NCBI GenBank assembly: GCA_964617665.1
Contig: CAZUAH010000204.1
Span: 1 to 22,514 of the forward strand
Source: JADHUC01 sp964617665
GTDB lineage: Bacteria; Planctomycetota; Planctomycetia; Pirellulales; Pirellulaceae
DNA length: 22,514 nt
Direction of reading: 5' to 3'
Shown: positions 1 to 8,178 of the stretch, in pieces
Numbering within the stretch: the stretch's first letter is position 1
Layout of the letters: the number at the start of each line of letters is the position of its first letter
Program-made: the position numbers and the translations under genes
Notes under the pieces: generated by a model
Databases searched by the model: none
What the model saw: only the letters and a program-made list of their open reading frames with translations
What the model was told of the DNA's origin: nothing

Positions 1-38
1 AAATCCGAGCCGCTACTTCATGGCCACGCGCTCGCAGA

Positions 39-1331
39 GTGCGCCGCCGGACCTTATTCATCACGCGTCCCTGGTCGCAACTGGTACCAGAACTGGCGGA
101 TTGGCACGTGGAACGGTTCTGGGTGCTCGCGGTCATCACTGTTGTCGTTGGCTCCGGAAGCCTTCGACTCCGCCCGTCGCTGCAAACGACATCGGTCATT
201 TGCCTATTGGCGGCGATGGGGCTATCGTCGCTTTGCGCACTGGATGGATCCGCCGCGTGGGATCGCCTGTACGACTACATCGCGTTGGTGTTGTTATACT
301 TCGCTCTCGTGTCGGTGATCAGGACGCCTTACCAGCTTCTCTTCTTTGCCACCTGCTACATCGTTGTGATGGCCGCGTATCTGGGCAAAGCCGAGTATGA
401 GTATTTCGTGCACGGTGCCAAAGATCACACGATGGGTGTCTCGCGTTTGATCGGGATCGAAACGAGCTACGGACATCCAAATGGTGTTGCCGCATCCACC
501 GTATTGTCGCTTCCCATTCTTTACTGTCTTTGGAAGGTGCGCAAACCCTTCACCGAGACATGGCCTCGCATTTGTCGAATCTGGTTCCCGCGTTGCCTGG
601 TACTGTACTTCCTCCTGGCAACTACCGCGGTCATCCTGACCAACAGCCGAAGTGGCATGCTGGGCTTTGCTGGGTTCGTGTTTCTTACCGCCATCACCGG
701 GCGAAAACTACGTGGGAAGGTGATCGGTTTCGTCGCGGCGGCGATTCTCTTGGCAGCGACCTGGATGACGATGCCTGAGGAAAGCAAGAACCGGCTCCGC
801 ACCGTTTGGGATCCATCGGCCGGCCCGTCAAGCGCGTATGCATCGGGAATGGGACGCATCGAAGGCATGAAGGCAGGATTCGAAATATTTCAACGATTCC
901 CCATCGCCGGCGTGGGACTCGGCAACTTTCTCCCCTATCGGGTAGCGGAGGTCGACGGCACCGCGTTGGATGCACATAGCCTTGTCGGTCAGATGCTCGG
1001 AGAGACCGGGCTCATGGGGGCCGGAGCCTTCCTTCTGCTGTTGGTCGCCGTGTTTGCCAACTGGCGCAGAACGGTTGCTTTGGCAAATAGGAATTCGAAC
1101 GTAACACTGCAACTACTTTCGCGTCTGGCGGATGCGTGTCGGAATGCGGTACTCTTGCTGCTCTTTTTCGGACTTTTCTCGCACAACATGACGCGATTCA
1201 ACTGGCTCTGTTTGGCAGCGTTCGCACTGCTGTGCCGCGTTTTTGCAGAAAGGGTTTGCGCGGATGGTGAACTCGTTGAAACCGAAGTTGACGAACGACG
1301 TGGTATAGCTATGGGGAGTACATGCGCGTGA
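39..1331 (+). CDS. O-antigen ligase/polymerase family membrane protein (5' end uncertain)
   Basis: Polytopic inner-membrane protein of the O-antigen ligase/Wzy_C family, which joins or polymerises lipid-linked sugar chains on the periplasmic side. About nine to eleven hydrophobic segments are visible. Family hallmarks are TNSRSG at residues 201-206 inside a membrane segment, the FPIAGVGLGNF stretch near 287-297 (family pattern PxxGxGxgnf), and DAHSLVGQMLGETGLMG near 311-327, whose His313 fits the conserved periplasmic His. The GTG at 39 has no Shine-Dalgarno, and the frame stays open to position 3. The family normally has one or two more membrane segments before the 'RP..LVPEL' stretch, so the true start may lie left of the window. 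However, the extra residues from position 3 are Arg-rich rather than hydrophobic, so this is not settled. The end overlaps the next gene by 10 nt. Whether it acts as polymerase or ligase cannot be told from sequence alone. Confidence 0.82.
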   Translation: MRRRTLFITRPWSQLVPELADWHVERFWVLAVITVVVGSGSLRLRPSLQTTSVICLLAAMGLSSLCALDGSAAWDRLYDYIALVLLYFALVSVIRTPYQLLFFATCYIVVMAAYLGKAEYEYFVHGAKDHTMGVSRLIGIETSYGHPNGVAASTVLSLPILYCLWKVRKPFTETWPRICRIWFPRCLVLYFLLATTAVILTNSRSGMLGFAGFVFLTAITGRKLRGKVIGFVAAAILLAATWMTMPEESKNRLRTVWDPSAGPSSAYASGMGRIEGMKAGFEIFQRFPIAGVGLGNFLPYRVAEVDGTALDAHSLVGQMLGETGLMGAGAFLLLLVAVFANWRRTVALANRNSNVTLQLLSRLADACRNAVLLLLFFGLFSHNMTRFNWLCLAAFALLCRVFAERVCADGELVETEVDERRGIAMGSTCA

Positions 1332-2434
1332 GTACACAAGCATTGACAATCGTGGCGGTCGGTGACTTGTCATTCAATGGCCGGTATCACGGGCTGCTCG
1401 ACCGCTATGGGCCGGACTATCCGCTTCGATCAGTCTTGCCGCATTGGCATGACGCCGACCTAAGGCTCGGTAATCTGGAATCACCGTTGACCGCTCGCCC
1501 GAAAGTGTCGCCACCCAAGTGTACATTGCGTGGTGCACCGCGCGCGATCGACACTTTGCAGCGTGCACGATTCGACTTCGTCTCGGTGGCCAATAATCAC
1601 ATGATGGATTTCGGGCCGGAAGGGCTGGCAGAGACGTGCGAGAGGCTTGATTCGGCAGGAATCCCTCACGCGGGAGCGGGCAGGAACAGCAAAGCCGCGC
1701 GTGCGCCTCGCGTATTGGTGCGAGATGGACATACCATTGGATTATTGGCGTATTGCGACGTCGAGCAGGAGAGTCCTCTGTACGCGGACGTGAGTTCTCC
1801 GGGCGTCGCACCGTTGCGATCGCCCCTTTGCCTGCAGCAAGTTCGGGAACTGCGACCTCTTGTGGATTGGCTCATTGTTCAACTCCACTGGGGAACGGAG
1901 ATGGCGCAGATCCCGTCGCCCGTTCAGCGAGATTTGGCACGTCAGTTCGTCGACGCTGGAGCGGACCTACTGTTGGGGCACCACCCCCACGTGCTTCAAC
2001 CCATGGAAATCATCAATGGCGTCCCGGTGATCTACAGTCTTGGGAATTTTCTCTTCTCCGACCAGTATTGGCGTGGGCGCAACGATGAGGGCGAGGCGTT
2101 CGTTTCCAGATTTCGTCCGCATCCGCTGTGTCGGAAGACGGGCTGGATGGAAATTGTTCTACGCAAGCGAGCGACACCGCAGGTTCGTTTCCATCCGGCC
2201 GTCCTTACTCGCGATTTCGCCGTGGTGCCTGATGATTCCGTGCGAAGGCAGCGTGAGTGGAACACCCTTAATTCTCTGCTAAATGCGAACGACTACGGTG
2301 TTGCCTACCAAGCTGAACATTGTCGCGCCAACTCGCGGCTGAACCCGCGTAATTTATTGCGATCGCTTGCCCATCGGGTCGAACTGAAGCTGTTCAGCTT
2401 CGGTTTGATTCCAAACGCAGTGGAAGGAACGTGA
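1322..2434 (+). CDS. CapA/PgsA-type metallophosphatase family protein (PGA_cap)
   Basis: A 370-residue protein of the PGA_cap (CapA) family, a calcineurin-like metallophosphoesterase fold found in poly-gamma-glutamate and polysaccharide capsule loci. Metal-site motifs appear in the expected order: GDLSFNG (Asp15), NLESPLT (51-57), VANNHMMDFG (89-98, the NNHxxDxG block), LHWGTEM (188-194), GHHPHV (219-224) and YSLGNFLFS (238-246). No signal peptide is visible, whereas many CapA proteins are membrane-anchored, so this one may act in the cytoplasm. The ATG at 1322 overlaps the upstream stop. A GGGGAG at 1313-1318 is only 3 nt from this ATG but 9 nt from the in-frame GTG at 1328, so the true start may be 1328. 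The stop codon overlaps the longest form of the next gene. The natural substrate is unknown; the neighbours suggest a role in making or modifying an exopolysaccharide. Confidence 0.88.
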   Translation: MRVSTQALTIVAVGDLSFNGRYHGLLDRYGPDYPLRSVLPHWHDADLRLGNLESPLTARPKVSPPKCTLRGAPRAIDTLQRARFDFVSVANNHMMDFGPEGLAETCERLDSAGIPHAGAGRNSKAARAPRVLVRDGHTIGLLAYCDVEQESPLYADVSSPGVAPLRSPLCLQQVRELRPLVDWLIVQLHWGTEMAQIPSPVQRDLARQFVDAGADLLLGHHPHVLQPMEIINGVPVIYSLGNFLFSDQYWRGRNDEGEAFVSRFRPHPLCRKTGWMEIVLRKRATPQVRFHPAVLTRDFAVVPDDSVRRQREWNTLNSLLNANDYGVAYQAEHCRANSRLNPRNLLRSLAHRVELKLFSFGLIPNAVEGT

Positions 2435-2454
2435 CAAGGCAGTCAAGAGTTCTT

Positions 2455-2461
2455 AGGGAGG
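2455..2461 (+). promoter_or_regulatory. Shine-Dalgarno that fixes the start of the first PaaK/CapK gene
   Basis: AGGGAGG lies 8 nt before the ATG at 2470, an ideal spacing. An in-frame GTG at 2431 would lengthen the protein by 13 residues but has no comparable site. The N-terminus starting at 2470 also aligns directly with that of the tandem paralogue, which supports this choice. Confidence 0.75.
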
Positions 2462-2469
2462 TTACACCG

Positions 2470-3846
2470 ATGACGCTACTCAATCGGCTTGCGAAGCACG
2501 TCTTCTATCCCCTGAACGAGTTTAGGGAGGGTACAACCGTGCTTCGAAAGCTGCGGTCCCTCGAATCAACGCAGTACGACCGACCTGAACAACTGTACGA
2601 ACTTCGATTGCGCAAACTCCGAGCGTTGCTGGGACACGCGTTTCACAATACGGCGTTCTACGGTAGGCGGCTCAAGGAGGCTGGCATTGCGCCAGAAGAC
2701 ATCCGCTGCTTTGAGGATCTACGGCGGATCCCTCCGTTGACGAAAGACGACATCATCCAGTATCAAGACGATCTCAGAGCGAAGAACTTGCGGCTTTCAG
2801 AGGTTCATACGGACAGTACAGGCGGCTCGACAGGGACCAGGACGCCCTTCTGGCGGGACAATCAGTGCCTGGATATCAAACTCGCCGCCCAATACCGCAT
2901 CAATCAATGGTGCGGATGGGATGTGGGTGAGAAAGTAGCGGTCGTTTGGCCGGCATTTGTCGATCTCCACGGACACGCGGGGTGGAGGTATAAGCTCCGA
3001 CACATGTTTGTTGATCGACACCGCATTTTCGATGCAAGCCGACTTAGTGAAGCCGCAACGGCACAATTGGCAGCAAGGCTGCGTCGCTTTGGTCCAACAC
3101 TGATCCGAGCATTTCCGTCACCTTTGGAGGTGTTGTCAACGTATCTGCGACAGGCGACGAATTATCGCATACGGCCAACCGCCGTTCTTACAACCGGCGA
3201 ACCGCTTCTGCCATCTCAACGGGAGTTGTTCGAAGACGTTTTCAATTGCCCCGTCTTCAATTGTTACGCAACTCGCGAGTGCGGGCACATTGCATGTGAG
3301 TGTGACGCACACCAGGGGCTGCACATCAATGCTGAGTGCCTTCACGTGGAATTCGAACGAGACGGCCGGCCAGTCGATTCTGGAGAGGCCGGCAGTCTCC
3401 TGATTACCGATTTCGAAAACTACGGGATGCCCTTTATCCGTTACGAAATCGGAGATATGGGCGTGCCGCTTGCCGGTCAGTGCCCTTGTGGAAAAACGCT
3501 GCCTCGCATGGCGATGGAAGCAGGACGCGTAGCCGATTTTCTTCTGTCGCCCCATGACAGCTCTTTGATCCCAGGCGTACTCTGCTTTGAGTTGATGAAG
3601 AAAGCCCCCGGCGTGGAGCAATTGCAGATCGTACAGGATGCCCGGGACCACCTTACCCTTCGTGTAAGACTTTCCGGGCAGGTCGCCTCAAACGATGCAG
3701 CTACCGAGCCAATAGCACGAGTGATCGAGGGGCTGTTTCACGGAACCATGCGAATCACGTTCGAGCAGGTCGATTCGATCGCGCAAGAGAAATCAGGAAA
3801 ATTTCGTGTCTGCATCAATCGGTACCTTGAAAAAACTGGGATCTGA
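2470..3846 (+). CDS. PaaK/CapK-type adenylate-forming enzyme, copy 1
   Basis: A 458-residue member of the phenylacetate-CoA ligase-like branch of the adenylate-forming (ANL) superfamily. These cytoplasmic enzymes activate a carboxylic acid with ATP, usually to pass it to CoA or another acceptor. Visible are the ATP-binding P-loop TGGSTGT (117-123), a Cys cluster in CGHIACECDAH (Cys271, 276, 278) followed by CPCG (Cys338, Cys340) that fits the zinc site of this branch, ENYGMPFIRYEIGDMG with the RYxxGD motif, and the C-terminal SGKF with candidate catalytic Lys444. In capsule loci such proteins are called CapK; the acid activated here is unknown. It is followed after 24 nt by a paralogue with the same landmark positions. 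The start at 2470 was chosen on Shine-Dalgarno and paralogue alignment; the frame itself is open from 2431. Confidence 0.88.
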   Translation: MTLLNRLAKHVFYPLNEFREGTTVLRKLRSLESTQYDRPEQLYELRLRKLRALLGHAFHNTAFYGRRLKEAGIAPEDIRCFEDLRRIPPLTKDDIIQYQDDLRAKNLRLSEVHTDSTGGSTGTRTPFWRDNQCLDIKLAAQYRINQWCGWDVGEKVAVVWPAFVDLHGHAGWRYKLRHMFVDRHRIFDASRLSEAATAQLAARLRRFGPTLIRAFPSPLEVLSTYLRQATNYRIRPTAVLTTGEPLLPSQRELFEDVFNCPVFNCYATRECGHIACECDAHQGLHINAECLHVEFERDGRPVDSGEAGSLLITDFENYGMPFIRYEIGDMGVPLAGQCPCGKTLPRMAMEAGRVADFLLSPHDSSLIPGVLCFELMKKAPGVEQLQIVQDARDHLTLRVRLSGQVASNDAATEPIARVIEGLFHGTMRITFEQVDSIAQEKSGKFRVCINRYLEKTGI

Positions 3847-3870
3847 AGCACTCAAATCAGAGCTGTAGAA

Positions 3871-5262
3871 ATGTCGCTTCACCAACAACTCATTCGCAAC
3901 ATACTGTATCCTCTGGATCGCTGGCGATCGGGAGACGCAATTGAGCTGCGTTATCTGCGTGAGTTCGAGCGCACCCAGTTCCTGCCGCCCGAAGACTTGC
4001 GGGAACTGAGACTACAGCGGCTCCGGCGTGTGGTCGCCCATGCATACGAACGGTGCCCCTTCTATCGCAGACAGTTCGACGCCGCAGACTTCCGCCCCAC
4101 CGACTTGACCTCATTGGACCAGGTGCCGGCGATGCCGATCTTGGAAAAGCGGCACATCCAGGATCACCGCGATGATATGGTGGCGCGCGACTGGCCGCGT
4201 CATGACCTACTTCCAGATCAGACCGGTGGCTCAACGGGTACACCCATATCATACTACTTGAGCCACGGCCGCAAGAACTCACGGGCTGCCGCCACGTGGC
4301 GGCACAACCGATGGGCCGGCTGGGATATTGGCGACCGGGTAGCCATGGTTTGGGGAGCCGCCCCCGATGCGCCGCAGAACACGTGGAAGGCTCGACTCCG
4401 CAACTTCCTCATCGCCCGCCATCTATATCTTGATACTGGGCACATTACCGAGTCGAAGATGAGGTCGTTTCACGATGCATTGAAACGGTTTCGCCCAAAG
4501 ATCATACAGGCTTACGCAAAGTCGCTCGCGCTGTTCGCTCGATACCTGGAGTCCCAGAACATCCTGCCATATCAGCCTCAGGCGATCGTCACTTCGGCAG
4601 AAGCCTTGGAGCCTGCGGACCGAGAGTTGATTGAACGGGTCTTTGGGTGTCCGGTGTTCAATCGCTATGGCTGTCGCGAGGTGTCAGTGATCGCCAGCGA
4701 GTGCCCGGAACACAACGGACTGCACGTGATGGACGAAGGTCTGTATGTCGAGGTGGTGCGCGGCAACCGACCTGCTCGCCAGGGCGACGTGGGCGAGGTC
4801 TTGGTTACCGACCTATTGAACCTCGCGATGCCGTTGATTCGCTATCGAATCGGTGATATGGCGGCTCGCGACGAATCCGGTTGCCCTTGCGGTCGCGGCT
4901 TATCCCGATTGCAGAGCATTCAAGGCAGGACAACCGACTTCCTGGTTGGGAAAGATGGTCGTTTGGTTTCGGGCGTCTTTCTGGCGACCTATGTGGTAGC
5001 AAAACGACCGAAACTTGGGCAACTCCAGTTGCACCAAGACACTCCCGGGCAAGTGCTCTATAGGATCGCAACCGGAACAAGAGACGCGTCATGTCAATCC
5101 GACCTGAGCTTCCTGGAGACGGAAACGAAACGCTATCTCGGCAATGAAACGAAAGTGGAATACGAATTCGTCGATGAATTGAGAGCAGAGCCGTCGGGCA
5201 AATTCCTGTTTTGTCGTTCGACGGCCGTGCCCGAGTTCCTTGACGCTTCGCCGGAAGGCTAG
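3871..5262 (+). CDS. PaaK/CapK-type adenylate-forming enzyme, copy 2
   Basis: A 463-residue paralogue of the preceding gene. The N-termini match in pattern (MSLHQQLIRNILYPLDRW against MTLLNRLAKHVFYPLNEF), and the landmarks fall at almost the same residue numbers: TGGSTGTP at 118-125, Cys278 in ASECPEH, CPCG with Cys338 and Cys340, RYRIGDMA, and Lys444 in SGKF. The Cys cluster differs: Cys268 is in YGCREV, whereas copy 1 has Cys271 and Cys276. The extensive divergence points to an old duplication, with the two enzymes probably activating different acids or working in sequence. The ribosome-binding site is weak, so translation may be coupled to the upstream gene. The stop TAG overlaps the GTG start of the flippase gene by one base, indicating a tight operon. 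Confidence 0.88.
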   Translation: MSLHQQLIRNILYPLDRWRSGDAIELRYLREFERTQFLPPEDLRELRLQRLRRVVAHAYERCPFYRRQFDAADFRPTDLTSLDQVPAMPILEKRHIQDHRDDMVARDWPRHDLLPDQTGGSTGTPISYYLSHGRKNSRAAATWRHNRWAGWDIGDRVAMVWGAAPDAPQNTWKARLRNFLIARHLYLDTGHITESKMRSFHDALKRFRPKIIQAYAKSLALFARYLESQNILPYQPQAIVTSAEALEPADRELIERVFGCPVFNRYGCREVSVIASECPEHNGLHVMDEGLYVEVVRGNRPARQGDVGEVLVTDLLNLAMPLIRYRIGDMAARDESGCPCGRGLSRLQSIQGRTTDFLVGKDGRLVSGVFLATYVVAKRPKLGQLQLHQDTPGQVLYRIATGTRDASCQSDLSFLETETKRYLGNETKVEYEFVDELRAEPSGKFLFCRSTAVPEFLDASPEG

Positions 5263-6782
5263 TGAGTCTGCTTAACCCCATGGCAAGCAAAGGCAAATCG
5301 TTCCTGACACACGCCGCCGTCTATGGGATCGGCCTGTTCGTCCTGCGCGCCGCTTCGGTGGTTCTGCTGCCGCTATACACCAACTACCTGAGCCCCGCCG
5401 AATTCGGCATGCTGGAGATCTTGAACCGGATTGGCGAAGTCGTTGTCATCTGTCTGACGGTGAACGGGATTCGTATGGCCGTCCTGACGTTCTATTCCCA
5501 AGCACAAGAGGAACGTGAACGCGAACAGATTGCAGTCAGCGTCAGCCTGTTTCTCTTGCTGGTCATGCTCGGTTGTGGAACTCTGGCTGCCTGTTTCTCT
5601 GGCTTTCTCGCGCCTCTCGTTGGAATCGACAACCCTACTCTACTCGTATTCGGGGTGGTGACCGTCTTGATCGAGGCGTTTACCATCATGCCGTTGGCCT
5701 TCATGCAAGCCCGGCTTCAGTCGGTCCGCTATGTGTGTACGGCACTGACAATATGCGTCTGTCGGATCGGGCTCGCCGTTATCGCCGTAGCCGTTTTGGG
5801 CTGGGGTATCTGGGGTGTCCTGGCATCGTCAGCAGTGACCTCGAGCGTCATTGGGGGCGTGTTGACACTACGCGAGTGTCTGAAGGGATCGTTCCGATTC
5901 AATTTCCGACGATTCATGGAGATTGCTCGATTCGCTGCCCCATTTGTGCCCGGGGGCCTCTGCTTTTTTGTTCTCCACAGCGGAGACAGGTTCTTTCTGG
6001 TGCGATCGGTGGGAACCGAAGAACTCGGACTGTACGCACTGGGGTACAAGTTGGCTGTGGCCGTGGGCATGTTTTCGTCCAGCCCGTTCCACATGGTGTG
6101 GAGTGCACGCATGTACGACACGTTCGAAGAGCCTAATGCACCGACGACCGTCGGACGTATCTATGCCAGAATCCTCGCTGCGTTCCTCTTTGTTGGGCTC
6201 GGGCTTTGCATCCTCCAGCACGAGCTCATAACCATACTGGGCTCGCGGGAATATGCCGGAGCGACTGCATTCATCGGTCCTCTGGTCCTAGCGTGCTTTT
6301 TCGCGAAAGCAGCGGACCTGATGGACTCGGCATTCTACGTTAAGCGACGAACCGGCCTGAAGCCTTGGATCGCATTGGCCTCGATGTTGGTCATGCTCAC
6401 TCTGTACGCGTTGCTGATACCGCAGTTCGGAGCACTAGGCGCAGCCTACGCTACGCTTGGTGGCTTCGTGTTCCACGCGGCCACAACGTACGTCGTTTCA
6501 CAACGAGTTTTTGTCGTCAGACACGAGTTCTTTCGGATCGCAGGGATGCTGGCACTGGCGGTCGCTCTTGTGTACGCGGCTCGATGGTTCGGCACGGGCC
6601 TGACGACAATCCCTGCCAAACTGGCCCTTTGTGCCGCATGGCCGGTTTTGCTATGGACGCTGGGAGTGGTTACGGATGACGAGAAGCGTTGGGCCGCATC
6701 GGCGTTTCAACGCGTCTGCAGTCGACCGCACCGTGCTATGGCAGGCGATGCCGTTGGGCCGACCGCCAACACAACAGACTGA
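5262..6782 (+). CDS. Wzx-type polysaccharide flippase (MOP superfamily)
   Basis: A 506-residue polytopic membrane protein with about 12-14 hydrophobic segments. It resembles the polysaccharide biosynthesis/RfbX branch of the multidrug/oligosaccharidyl-lipid/polysaccharide (MOP) flippases, which move undecaprenyl-linked repeat units across the inner membrane. The opening stretch fits the family pattern: a short basic N-terminus, a first hydrophobic helix, then LLPLYTNYLSPAEFGMLEIL (family: LPxxTxxLsxxeyG). Length is typical. GTG at 5262 follows GGAAGG (5253-5258) at a short 3-nt spacing and overlaps the upstream TAG. An in-frame ATG at 5280 gives a more usual N-terminus (MASKGKSFLTHAAVYGIG) and is a plausible alternative. 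With the ligase/polymerase upstream this makes a Wzx/Wzy-like export arrangement. It is the last + strand gene of the tight operon. Confidence 0.88.
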   Translation: MSLLNPMASKGKSFLTHAAVYGIGLFVLRAASVVLLPLYTNYLSPAEFGMLEILNRIGEVVVICLTVNGIRMAVLTFYSQAQEEREREQIAVSVSLFLLLVMLGCGTLAACFSGFLAPLVGIDNPTLLVFGVVTVLIEAFTIMPLAFMQARLQSVRYVCTALTICVCRIGLAVIAVAVLGWGIWGVLASSAVTSSVIGGVLTLRECLKGSFRFNFRRFMEIARFAAPFVPGGLCFFVLHSGDRFFLVRSVGTEELGLYALGYKLAVAVGMFSSSPFHMVWSARMYDTFEEPNAPTTVGRIYARILAAFLFVGLGLCILQHELITILGSREYAGATAFIGPLVLACFFAKAADLMDSAFYVKRRTGLKPWIALASMLVMLTLYALLIPQFGALGAAYATLGGFVFHAATTYVVSQRVFVVRHEFFRIAGMLALAVALVYAARWFGTGLTTIPAKLALCAAWPVLLWTLGVVTDDEKRWAASAFQRVCSRPHRAMAGDAVGPTANTTD

Positions 6783-6948
6783 TGCCTTCCATGATGAAAC
6801 CGAGGACTGCCATTACCACCAGTTGGGGAGAAGCAGTCTGACTCGCTCGAGGTTCATTCACTCGTCTGCTTTGGTTCATCGCTGCATTCGAGATTGCCAG
6901 CACGACGAATTTGTACACCGTCTCTCGATCGGTCGCATTTGCCAAGAC

Positions 6949-6971
6949 ATTGATCACTGTTGGGGATCAAT
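6949..6971. repeat. 7-bp inverted repeat across the methyltransferase stop codon
   Basis: ATTGATC and GATCAAT form a perfect 7-bp stem around a 9-nt loop, lying between the convergent flippase and methyltransferase genes. There is no T-run on either side, so it does not look like a standard intrinsic terminator. It may be chance. Confidence 0.3.
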
Positions 6972-7808
6972 GCTGGGAATGAGCAAAGCACAAGGGTACT
7001 CGGGCGGATGGCTCCGGTAGAGTTGCACGCGGAATCCTGCGGCATTGGCCTCTTCGCGGATCGCGTCTTCATCGAATCCAACGGCAACCGTACCGGGCTT
7101 GGCCACCAATTCCATAGGGATATCCTTCGCCGCGCCCGGAACCAGAGACGCAATTCGCCTCAGTATCTTCTTCAGCCGTCGCGGTGACGATTTCTGGACA
7201 AACGAGATCAGCACGCCGCCGGTCACGACTTGGCGCAGGTCAGACAGCATGGCAATACGATCGCGTTGGCGGAGTATATGGCAGTAGGCGCTCCAGCCAA
7301 CGATGCAGAAGTCGTAGGTTTGCCCCGAGGGTACCTCCGGGGCCTTGTTGGGCTCGACCGGCTCGATGCACAGGTCGATCGCTTCGCGCTGGAAGAATCC
7401 ATTTCCCGCCTCAAGCAAGTCGGCACTGCACTCCCATGCATCGACTTGCATGCCCCGTTCGAGCAAGGCCAGCGACTCGCGGCCGGCGCCGGCGGCTAAT
7501 ACCATGATCCGCATCTTCTCTGCCAGGTATTCCTGGAGAATCTGACGTTCCCAGGAGTACAAGCCGGACCTGATATGATCCTCGGTGGCATAGTGATTGT
7601 GCGAGCCGTAGCCGTCGGCGATCATCCGCAATAGCCCTTCATACCCAAGCAGGGGCGGTACGAGACCGTCGTACGCGGCGTGCATGAATCCCTGTGTGAA
7701 TTCAACAAGCCTTCGCGCCAGACGGGCGATCGCGACGCGAAAACCCAAGAAAGACGGGTTTCTGATCATCAGACGCTGCATTCCTCGGGTGCTCCTCATT
7801 CGTTTCAC
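6954..7808 (-). CDS. SAM-dependent methyltransferase-like protein
   Basis: Up to 284 residues. A class I SAM-methyltransferase core begins near residue 100: IMVLAAGAGRESLALLERG (101-119) matches the glycine-rich motif I, and VDAWECS (122-128) supplies the acidic residue after strand 2. FCIVGWSAYCHI and LRQVVTGGVLISFVQKSS fit the later strands. The first 95 residues are basic and helical (LYSWERQILQEYL). The acceptor is not known; a sugar or lipid linked to the neighbouring polysaccharide is an inference from position. It is transcribed opposite to the surrounding cluster. The start is uncertain: GTG at 7808, ATG at 7799 and ATG at 7781 are all in frame, and the last has GAGGA directly upstream and AGGAG 10 nt upstream. 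Confidence 0.75.
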   Translation of the reverse strand: MKRMRSTRGMQRLMIRNPSFLGFRVAIARLARRLVEFTQGFMHAAYDGLVPPLLGYEGLLRMIADGYGSHNHYATEDHIRSGLYSWERQILQEYLAEKMRIMVLAAGAGRESLALLERGMQVDAWECSADLLEAGNGFFQREAIDLCIEPVEPNKAPEVPSGQTYDFCIVGWSAYCHILRQRDRIAMLSDLRQVVTGGVLISFVQKSSPRRLKKILRRIASLVPGAAKDIPMELVAKPGTVAVGFDEDAIREEANAAGFRVQLYRSHPPEYPCALLIPSIDPQQ

Positions 7809-8178
7809 ACCGGTTACGCTACTGGCCTCAGCATCATACGTACGGCCCGCCTGTGGGCAACGGATGGGAAGACCTCTTCCGTTTGTGTCACCTATGACGG
7901 GCAGCGACCCAAGTGGCAGTCCGAAATCAGCTCTCAGGCACTGACGGACGGGCTAAAGACCGAACGCAGAAGTGTACCACCTCCCTTACACTGCTGAAGA
8001 GAAAACAGAGTGGCAAGGGGACTCCCCGAGCGGGCCAACGGCCAACTGATATTCCGATATTTGCAGGAGTTCCGTATGACCGTCTCATGCCGGATCGGCA
8101 GGTGAGGGCAATCCTGCTGGCCTTTTCTGGCTCGTGCGGGCACAACGTGCTACGTTTGCTTGTGGACTATGCAGACTA
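7809..8178. other. Intergenic region between divergent genes, probable promoters
   Basis: About 370 nt between the divergent methyltransferase and EEP-family genes, so promoters for both should lie here. No clear -35/-10 pair was recognised. GGAAGA-CC-TCTTCC (7867-7880) is a 14-nt dyad that could be an operator. A tiny nine-codon ORF (8076-8105) follows AGGAG (8065-8069) with 6-nt spacing. No larger gene is supported. Confidence 0.5.
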
